Below, one piece after another: positions 1 through 5,300 of a stretch of 6,217 nt of DNA (within the stretch, counting starts at the first letter, position 1; every line of letters starts with the position of its first letter). The notes under the pieces are model-generated. The model had not been told where the DNA came from and searched no databases. It saw only the letters and a list, made by a program, of their open reading frames with translations. Location of the stretch: the NCBI GenBank assembly GCA_964631175.1, contig CAZVWH010000136.1:1-6217 (forward strand), in the 5' to 3' direction. This DNA is from CAZVWH01 sp964631175. Its GTDB lineage: Bacteria > Planctomycetota > Phycisphaerae > Sedimentisphaerales > Anaerobacaceae. The translations under genes were made by a program, and so were the position numbers.

Positions 1-18
1 TCGGCCTTTTCCTTTTGC
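1..18 (+). terminator. 3' arm of a probable upstream terminator (cut by window edge)
   Basis: The window opens with TCGGCCTT followed by a pyrimidine-rich run and then TATTTTT. The same segment recurs at 704-720 with one mismatch and one missing T, where it is the right arm of a complete 9-bp hairpin. By analogy this is the descending arm and T-rich tail of an intrinsic terminator for a gene upstream of the window. The left arm is not visible, so the hairpin here is inferred. Confidence 0.4.
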
Positions 19-46
19 TATTTTTAAATAATTTTATCAAGAAAGC

Positions 47-74
47 TTGACGATAATGATATTAGCAATATAAT
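47..74 (+). promoter_or_regulatory. brnTA promoter with candidate operator
   Basis: TTGACG (47-52) and TATAAT (69-74) are separated by 16 bp, a near-consensus sigma-70 type promoter. The -10 box ends 6 nt before the ATG at 81, so transcription would begin at or within a base or two of the start codon. No Shine-Dalgarno sequence precedes that ATG, which suggests a leaderless mRNA. A small inverted repeat, ATATT-AGC-AATAT (59-71), overlaps the -10 box. BrnA-type antitoxins are known to repress their own promoter, so this is a candidate operator; arms of only 5 bp in AT-rich DNA make that tentative. Confidence 0.55.
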
Positions 75-80
75 ATAATT

Positions 81-375
81 ATGGATGAAATAAAATTTGG
101 CTGGGATGCTCGAAAGGCCAAGCAGAATATCAAAAAGCATAAAGTTTCTTTTAAAGAGGCTTCGACAGTATTTTTCGATGAAAATGCGAGGTTAATACAC
201 GACCCAGGCCACTCAGCACAAGAAGGAAGATAGATTTGTTCTGCTGGGTCTTAGCAGTCAACTTAGAATTTTGGTTGTGTGCCATTGTTACCGTGGAAAA
301 GAAAGAATTATTCGTATTATATCAGCACGCAAGGTGGATAAACAAGAACAAAAGCAATATGGGAGATTCCTATGA
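81..375 (+). pseudogene. brnT: BrnT-family toxin gene, frameshifted
   Basis: BrnT (DUF497) toxins are small RelE-fold ribonucleases that inhibit translation and are neutralised by BrnA. From ATG 81 the frame reads a typical BrnT N-terminus (FGWDARKAKQNIKKHKVSF, then the EAxxVFFDE segment) but stops at 231-233 after 50 codons. Dropping one G from the GG at 225-226 restores the frame as ...AQEEDRFVLLGLSS... and continues through the conserved RIIRIISARKV segment (in the restored frame) to a stop at 373-375. The restored protein is 97 residues, the normal family length. The stop overlaps the ATG of brnA (ATGA), the usual toxin-first order. The gene is therefore one base from intact: a recent inactivating mutation, a slippage product or a sequencing error. 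As read, only a 50-residue fragment lacking the C-terminal half would be made, presumably non-toxic. No Shine-Dalgarno sequence precedes the ATG. Confidence 0.85.
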
Positions 376-584
376 GAAAACAATATGACTTTTCCAAATC
401 AGTAAAGAATCCTTACGCTAAAAGACTAAAAAAGCAGGTTACACTACGCTTGGGGATTGATGTTATCGAGTACTTCAAAGGCTTGGCTGCTGAGATAGGA
501 ATCCCTTATCAAAACTTGATCAATCTTTATCTTAGAGATTGCGCTCTTTCAAATAAGAAATTAACTTTAAAATGGGCTTCTTGA
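372..584 (+). CDS. brnA: BrnA-family antitoxin (ribbon-helix-helix, CopG-like)
   Basis: This 70-residue basic protein matches the BrnA/CopG-like antitoxin pattern. An N-terminal YDFSKSVKNPYAKRLKKQ segment (5-22) is followed by the beta strand VTLRLGIDVIEYFK and the helix-turn-helix portion EIGIPYQNLINLYLRDCA, which together form a ribbon-helix-helix fold for DNA binding and dimerisation. In this family the antitoxin binds BrnT and autorepresses the shared promoter. The start is well supported: GGGAG at 361-365 lies 6 nt before ATG 372, and the ATGA overlap with the toxin stop implies translational coupling. The length is normal and the frame intact. With the toxin frame broken, the gene may persist as an orphan antitoxin and repressor. 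The overlap with brnT and the family order make the assignment strong. Confidence 0.88.
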   Translation: MRKQYDFSKSVKNPYAKRLKKQVTLRLGIDVIEYFKGLAAEIGIPYQNLINLYLRDCALSNKKLTLKWAS

Positions 585-683
585 AAATGAGGTGGGCCGA
601 TGGTAGTCCTTAGGGGTGAGTCCGACTTCGTTCGTCTCCGACTCACTATGGCGGATAAAATCCGGTCATCGCCAGGAATTATA
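585..683. other. Intergenic segment with two small stem-loops
   Basis: No gene is visible between the brnA stop and the terminator-like hairpin. Two inverted repeats stand out. The first is GTGAGTC (616-622) with GACTCAC (640-646), a perfect 7-bp stem around a 17-nt loop rich in TTCG/TTCGT. The second is CGGAT-AAA-ATCCG (652-664), a perfect 5-bp stem with a 3-nt loop. The first resembles a REP-type unit in composition, but no second copy occurs in this window, so its nature is unknown. Confidence 0.4.
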
Positions 684-718
684 AAGGCCGATGCCGAGAG
701 GAATCGGCCTTCTCCTTT
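684..718 (+). terminator. Terminator-like hairpin downstream of brnTA
   Basis: AAGGCCGAT (684-692) and ATCGGCCTT (703-711) form a perfect 9-bp stem around a 10-nt loop containing GAGA, followed by the pyrimidine-rich CTCCTTT. It sits 100 nt after the brnA stop and just before the transposase element, so it could end the toxin-antitoxin transcript. The tail is a mixed C/T run and not a pure T tract, so efficiency is uncertain. The right arm and tail repeat the sequence at 1-18. Confidence 0.55.
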
Positions 719-728
719 GCGCCAAAGA

Positions 729-749
729 CCCCCAACGTAAAGTTGGGGG
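729..749 (+). repeat. Left-end subterminal hairpin of copy 1
   Basis: CCCCCAAC (729-736) and GTTGGGGG (742-749) form a perfect 8-bp stem with the 5-nt loop GTAAA. The same hairpin is present without change at 5966-5986. Strict conservation of this hairpin while the coding part has diverged points to the site recognised by the Y1 transposase. No T tract follows, so it is not a classical intrinsic terminator. Confidence 0.7.
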
Positions 750-764
750 CTAAACAGATAGAAG

Positions 765-792
765 TTGACCAATCTTCGATAAACATTATTAT
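765..792 (+). promoter_or_regulatory. Internal promoter of the transposase gene
   Basis: TTGACC (765-770) and TATTAT (787-792) are separated by 16 bp, the same spacing as the brnTA promoter. The -10 box ends 7 nt before a GTG at 800 that would start the transposase, again predicting a leaderless or nearly leaderless message. The segment is absent from the deleted copy at 5959-6205. Support is from hexamer similarity and spacing only. Confidence 0.45.
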
Positions 793-799
793 TCACTTC

Positions 800-1258
800 G
801 TGGGCAAAATCATCGGTTATATGATTACCTGGACGACATACGGAACCTGGCTGCAAGGTGATAAGCGTGGGTATGTCAAGGATGGAAAAATTCTCCGTAA
901 AAATGATGCTCTGCTGCAATCAAATCTAAAAATGCTGAAAAATCCTGCTACAAGATTTAACACTAAGCATTGTGATATTGTTCGTCGTGCCATTCTTAAA
1001 AAAGCGCAAGAAATTCGCCAGCAGATATATGCAATTGCAGTGTGCTCAAGTCACGTTCACGTAGTGGCTGAGCGCATAAATGAACCCATCGAGAAGGTCG
1101 TCAGTTTCTATAAAAATGCTGCCCGCCTTGCCTTGCGATCCAATGGTTTTATTGGAAGGATTTGGACAAAAGGTTTTGATAAGCGTTTCTGTTTTAATCA
1201 AGAAGAGCTGCAAAACAAGATTAAATATGTTAATGACCATCGCAATACAAATGATTAG
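800..1258 (+). CDS. Y1 (HUH) transposase, IS200-like / REP-associated type
   Basis: The product is a DNA single-strand transposase of the Y1_Tnp family, which cuts next to hairpins and forms a 5'-phosphotyrosine link. Numbered from GTG 800 (152 residues), the protein opens with a GYMITWTTYGTWLQGDKRGY block typical of one REP-associated subgroup. It carries the HUH metal-binding motif as SHVHVV (H85, H87) and has the likely nucleophile Y104 in SFYKNAARLAL. It ends in a basic block, WTKGFDKRF, followed by a short helix. Length is normal for the family and the frame is unbroken. The start is uncertain: GTG 800 gives the family-like opening GKIIGYMITW and follows a -10 box by 7 nt, while ATG 821 would begin at MITW. 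A TTG at 743 lies inside the left hairpin and is unlikely. The 3' end overlaps the convergent HNH-AP2 gene by 29 bp. Confidence 0.8.
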   Translation: MGKIIGYMITWTTYGTWLQGDKRGYVKDGKILRKNDALLQSNLKMLKNPATRFNTKHCDIVRRAILKKAQEIRQQIYAIAVCSSHVHVVAERINEPIEKVVSFYKNAARLALRSNGFIGRIWTKGFDKRFCFNQEELQNKIKYVNDHRNTND

Positions 1259-1931
1259 CCCTCAGGCCTGCCCTGAGCGGGGTCGAAGGGTTCACCCTGG
1301 GGGTTATTATATTCTCAGGTTTACCCTGAGGATTATTATGTTCAGGGAAGTTTAGACACGCAAATTCTTTGAACAACTGTCTGGCTTTTTTGTCGTAGGC
1401 TATCGCGGCCTCACGTTCGTTGTCAAAGGAGCCGAGGTACATCTTTCGGTTATTCATCTGAATTCTGGCTTTCCACTTTCTCTGAATTCTGTCCCATTCC
1501 AAGCCTTTGTATTTTGAGCGAGTTTTCGTTTTTCTCTTGGTGCGGTTGGAGAGGTTTTGCGAGACGGTGGCGGGTCGCAGATTTGCTTTTCGATTGTCCA
1601 GACCGTTACGATTTATGTGGTCACAGACCATTCCTTCGGGTACGCTGATTATTTGACGATGCATCCAAATTTTCTTCCTTTGTTTGCAATGTCCGGAACG
1701 ATGCCAACGAGCTGCGTAAGAGCTGGAAGGGCCTGTGGCAAGATGCCATTTGTACCTTGCGAGTCGTGCGTAATCTTCAGTATCTACAATTGCGAATTTG
1801 CCGCGTGTCAATGGGATTCTTTTGAAGGCGTAACCGTAGTGCAGCCGACGATAGAACAGTATGAGCAATACGATAAGCCAATCCACCCATTCTGGAATGT
1901 TGATAACAAACTTGCTGATTTTCTCCTCCAT
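1230..1931 (-). CDS. HNH endonuclease with AP2 DNA-binding domain, hydrophobic N-terminus
   Basis: This 233-residue protein belongs to the HNH_3/AP2 group of homing-type nucleases. Residues 1-37 hold a hydrophobic stretch, WVDWLIVLLILFY (15-27), then RRLHYGYAF, resembling a membrane helix with a positive flank. Residues 38-66 are the KRIPLTRGKFAIVD...YKWH entry region. The HNH core spans about 88-126, with H91, D104-H105 in CDHIN and the N113...N117-L-R element. An AP2 domain fills 139-195 (YKGLEWD...WKARI...YLGSFDNEREAAIAYDKKA...LNF). The family-like part ends at FPE (195-197). Residues 198-233 are encoded by a tandem repeat and by the right end of the adjacent transposase element, so this tail looks acquired. 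The start at ATG 1931 gives the complete leader but has no Shine-Dalgarno sequence. Such genes are usually selfish free-standing units; the target here is unknown. Catalytic residues appear intact. Confidence 0.82.
   Translation of the reverse strand: MEEKISKFVINIPEWVDWLIVLLILFYRRLHYGYAFKRIPLTRGKFAIVDTEDYARLARYKWHLATGPSSSYAARWHRSGHCKQRKKIWMHRQIISVPEGMVCDHINRNGLDNRKANLRPATVSQNLSNRTKRKTKTRSKYKGLEWDRIQRKWKARIQMNNRKMYLGSFDNEREAAIAYDKKARQLFKEFACLNFPEHNNPQGKPENIITPRVNPSTPLRAGLRANHLYCDGH
1259..1290. repeat. REP-like right-end repeat of copy 1
   Basis: It begins directly after the transposase stop. CTCAGG (1261-1266) pairs with CCTGAG (1272-1277) in a 6-bp stem, and the sequence continues through CCCTGAGC...TCGAAGGG, which can form a second, imperfect fold. 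A diverged version sits at 6162-6193 at the end of copy 2, and shorter fragments lie at 2207-2220 and 2263-2273. On the minus strand this repeat encodes the NPSTPLRAGLRAN tail of the HNH-AP2 protein. It is likely the right-hand recognition region of the element or a genomic REP family associated with it. Confidence 0.6.
1292..1343. repeat. Two-unit tandem repeat at the end of the HNH-AP2 gene
   Basis: A 23-bp unit at 1292-1314 recurs at 1321-1343 with a 29-bp period and 19 of 23 positions identical; the core is ACCCTG-GG-TTATTAT. On the minus strand the units encode PEHNNPQGK and PENIITPRV, immediately after the last AP2-domain residues. It may be a short duplication formed when the element inserted or an older local expansion. 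Confidence 0.6.
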
Positions 1932-1952
1932 AAAGGTAGGTAAGTGAATTGG

Positions 1953-2009
1953 TGATTAGTGAATTAGCGAATTAGTTGCCAATTAACTAATTAACCAATC
2001 AACTAATCA
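1953..2009. repeat. Long AT-rich imperfect palindrome with 8-bp periodicity
   Basis: A left arm at 1953-1977 and a right arm at 1985-2009 are inverted copies, 20 of 25 positions pairing, around a 7-nt loop (GCCAATT). Within the left arm the unit GAATTAG recurs with an 8-bp period (1961-1967, 1969-1975), preceded by the related GATTAGT (1954-1960). It lies 22 bp upstream of the HNH-AP2 start codon. It could be a regulatory or replication-related cruciform, an operator array or a mobile-element remnant; the sequence does not say which. Confidence 0.6.
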
Positions 2010-2010
2010 G

Positions 2011-2319
2011 CTATTTGAACGTCCCCCCATATTTGGCTCAATCTGCAGATTTGGTTGAAAATTGCGGGATTTTTTTGCGTTTGGATTTTTGTAAGTATCT
2101 TTCCGGAAAACAAATAAAATTTTTTGAAAAAATTAGATTTTTGTCTTCAACTACCCACGCAAATGGTTGAAATTCATGCTTTGAAAGAGACGGCATAAAT
2201 AAACAAGCTCAGGACAGGTCGCAAGGATTTTACTGTATTGAGATGAATAAAAATTCGTTAGCAAGGCCTGCCCCAGGTACAAGATGGCCAGAGCATCCTC
2301 ATCCTTATAATTTACTTTA
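2011..2319. other. Intergenic region before the CotH gene
   Basis: There is no convincing gene in this AT-rich stretch. AATTTTTT-G-AAAAAATT (2118-2134) is a perfect 8-bp palindrome. TGGTTGAAA occurs at 2052-2060 and 2164-2172. A reverse-oriented REP-like fragment (GCTCAGGACAGGTC, 2207-2220) and a forward one (GGCCTGCCC, 2265-2273) resemble the repeat at 1259-1290 and suggest decayed copies. GCAAGG follows or precedes each fragment (2221-2226, 2261-2266). A -10-like box lies at the downstream edge. Confidence 0.45.
2306..2311 (+). promoter_or_regulatory. -10-like box before the CotH gene
   Basis: TATAAT matches the -10 consensus exactly and lies 8 nt before the TTG used as the start of the CotH-domain gene. 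No good -35 hexamer is seen 15-19 bp upstream, where the sequence reads AAGATGGCC. It is offered as a candidate because it resembles the close -10 to start spacing seen at the brnT and transposase genes. Confidence 0.3.
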
Positions 2320-5300
2320 TTGTTCAGTTATGTTAAAATAGATAAAATTAAGCATTGGGCCTTCAAAATTACGAGAATATCTGTGTGTTCGCTATTACTT
2401 ATTATGCTTTTAGTTGGTTCTGCTAACCCTTTTTCCGTGTTAGCTGCACACCGGAGCCAGAGTAACTCACTGGTAATCAATGAGTTTATGGCTTCAAACA
2501 GCAGTGACAGCGGTATAAGCGACCCGCAGGGAGAATATGATGACTGGGTCGAAATTTATAACTTCGGCGATACAACTATAGATATAGGTGGAATGTACCT
2601 TACGGATGATATAAATGAGCCTGCGAAATGGCATATTCCGGGAGATTGGCCTGCGGAGACTACTGTTGGAGCCGGTGATTACATAGCAATCTGGGCCGAT
2701 GGCGATACCGGCGATGGCCCATTGCACGCAAATTTCAAACTTAACGCCGACAGTGAGGAGATTGGATTGTTTAATGCCGATGGCAGTACGATGATCGACG
2801 GCATTATCTTCGGCAAACAGGTCTCAAACATTTCCTATGGTCGCTACCCTGATGCCATAAATCAGTGGCGATATATGACTGTTCCAACTCCAGGAACGCA
2901 AAATAACGATGGGTACTTAGGCTTCGTGGATGAGGTGGAAATCAGCCACCTGCGGGGCTTCTATGAAAATGCCTTTGAAGTGGAACTGACCTGTGAGACT
3001 AATGATGCTACGATATACTACACGCTGAATGGAAACGAACCAAATGAGACAACTGGCACGGCTTACAACCCTAATGTGAGAATCCCAATTACTACAACAA
3101 CTTGTCTGCGCGCCGCATCATTTAAGCCGGGCTATAAATCCAGTCGAGTTAATACATGCACCTACATCTTCCTCGACGATGTCAGATACCAATCCAATAG
3201 TTATGCCTACTCGAAGGGCTTCCCAGTCCGGTGGATAAACAGATGGGACCAATACTTGCGGGATGGCGACTACGAGATGGACCCGGACATCCTTACCGAT
3301 CCGGCCTATAGCGATCTTTTCGAAACTGCGATGAAGGCGATACCGGTACTCAGTATTGTGACGGATATGGCAAATCTCTTTGACCCACAGACTGGCATAT
3401 ACGTCAACAACTGGCAGTGGCATGATCCCCAAAGCGGTCAAGACTGGGAGAGACCTGTTTCGCTCGAGTACTTCGACCCGTGCACCGCCGAGGATTTTCA
3501 AATCGACGCTGGTTTGCGCCTTGCAGGCAATCAAAGCCGAGACCCAGGTTTGAACGCCAAGCACTCTATGCGGATATTCTTCAAGAGCGAATATGGTCCA
3601 TCAATGCTCGAATTTCCATTATATGAAAACAGCGATGCAGACAGACATAATAATATCTCTCTGCGTGCTAACTACCACTATAGCTGGATCGACAGCACCC
3701 ATCCCTCGAATGTGGCTAATGCCCATTATATCAGGGACACCTTTGCTCAGGATTCGCTCCGCGATATGGGCTGTCTTTCCCCTGATTCAAGATATGTTCA
3801 TCTGTATATGAATGGCCTGTACTGGGGATTATATCAGGCCAGTGAGCGACCGGATGACTCATTCCTCGCTGAGCACTTAGGCGGTGAACGAGAAGACTAC
3901 GACGTAATAGAAGGCGTTTATGAACACAGCGTGGCTACCGTCGAATGCAAGGCCGGCCTACGCGATAGCTGGGACTATATGTGGAGCCTGTTCGAGCCCT
4001 ACGACTATCACAACCCGATGGACGCTGAAGACTATGCCGAACTTACCCAACACCTTGATATTGTCAAGCTCTGCGACTATATAATTTACAACACCTTTGT
4101 AACCAACTGGGACTGGTGTTCCAAGAACTGGTACGCTGCAAGTCTCCGTAACCCACAGGACGTAAACGGCCCACCGCTCGGCAAGTGGACCTTCTATACG
4201 TGGGATGCCGAGACTACGATGGATTCGTACAGGAACTTTCATGGTTTTCCCTTCTCCGGCTACTACAATGCCGGGCCTGGATTTATGCACAACGCTCTGC
4301 ATAATAATCCAGAATACAACCGCCTCTTGGGTGATCGCATCCATAAATTCCTGTTCAATAACGGAGCACTTACCGAGCAGAGAAACATTGACCGTTTCGA
4401 AGCGCGTGCCGAGCAGATTGAAAATGCCATTATCGCTGAATCCGCACGCTGGGGCGACTTTCTTCAGGATGATAAAGGTTCATACCCGCTATACACCCCT
4501 GCTCATTGGCACGATGAGCGAGACAGGATGATAAATCCCGACCACCCAGGGGGAGGCGCCTACTTGCCCAACCGCACCAATTGGCTGTTAACAAGCAATT
4601 ACAATAGTTATATTTCCCATGGTTTCTATCCGAACATTGATGCTCCCAAGTTCAGCCAACATGGTGGCTACATTTCGGCCGGTGACATGCTGACCATAAC
4701 CAATCCCAATGGTGCCGGCACGGTCTATTACACCCTGGATGGCATAGACCCCGCTATGCCGGGGATGCCCCCGCCACCAGTCATCGACACAACTTTTGTA
4801 GCTGAAAACGCCTCCAAGCAAGTACTGGTTCCGACTGGACAAGTCGATGATGCTTGGAAAGGCGGTCAGCCATTCGACGATTCCTCTTGGAGTCTTTGTA
4901 CCGGCTCTGCCGGCGGTGTCGGATATGAAAGAGGCTCAGGCTACGAACACTTCATCAGCCTTGATGTCGAAAGCCAGATGTATGGCAGATACAGCGGTTG
5001 CTACGTCCGGATACCTTTCTACATTGATGAGGCCCCAAACAACTTCAGTACTATGATAATCAATGTTAGATACGATGATGGTTTCATCGCTTACATAAAC
5101 GGCGTTGAGGTACAAAGAGTCCTTGTCAGCGGCACGCCGAGGTGGGATACCTCAGCCTCAGGAAACCATGAGGCGACAGGCCTACAGCCTTTCGATATAT
5201 CCGACGAGACGGATATTTTGCGCCAAGGCCGGAATATATTGGCAATCCATGGCCTGAACGCCTCGCTTACAAGCTCTGACTTTATCATCTCTGCAGAATT

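Larger units (their letters stand above)
722..1302 (+). mobile_element. IS200-like / REP-associated Y1 transposase element, copy 1 (complete)
   Basis: The limits are set by comparison with the second copy at 5959-6205. Both start with the same 34 bp (722-755 and 5959-5992), which includes the left hairpin, and similarity ends at the GGGG after the REP-like repeat (1302 and 6205). Between the ends lie an internal promoter, a Y1 transposase gene and the right-end repeat. IS200/IS605-type elements lack terminal inverted repeats and carry subterminal hairpins read by the transposase on single-stranded DNA, which fits this structure. The exact cleavage sites cannot be read here, so the ends may be off by several bases. 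Confidence 0.65.

Noticed and set aside
729..749. Left hairpin as a rho-independent terminator
   Set aside because: No T tract follows (CTAAAC). Its exact conservation at both element copies fits transposase recognition better.
743..799. Upstream extension of the transposase to a TTG at 743
   Set aside because: The TTG lies inside the left-end hairpin stem, and the added residues do not look like the family N-terminus. The internal promoter lies between this TTG and the GTG at 800.
527..919. 130-codon minus-strand frame over the brnA end and the element start
   Set aside because: It is antisense to recognised genes and runs through hairpins and repeats. The translation shows no family features.
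1261..1343. CRISPR array
   Set aside because: There are only two imperfect tandem units with 6 bp between them, no unique spacers and no cas genes.
1230..1931. Group I intron or intein around the HNH gene
   Set aside because: The gene is free-standing and not within a host reading frame. I see no intron core or splicing motifs.
1557..1943. 128-codon plus-strand frame opposite the HNH-AP2 gene
   Set aside because: The minus-strand frame has clear HNH and AP2 motifs. The plus-strand translation has none.
3118..3564. 148-codon minus-strand frame (and similar ones at 3958-4344 and 5091-5390)
   Set aside because: These are antisense to the well-supported CotH/lamin-tail frame and have no recognisable domains, so they are coding-strand shadows.
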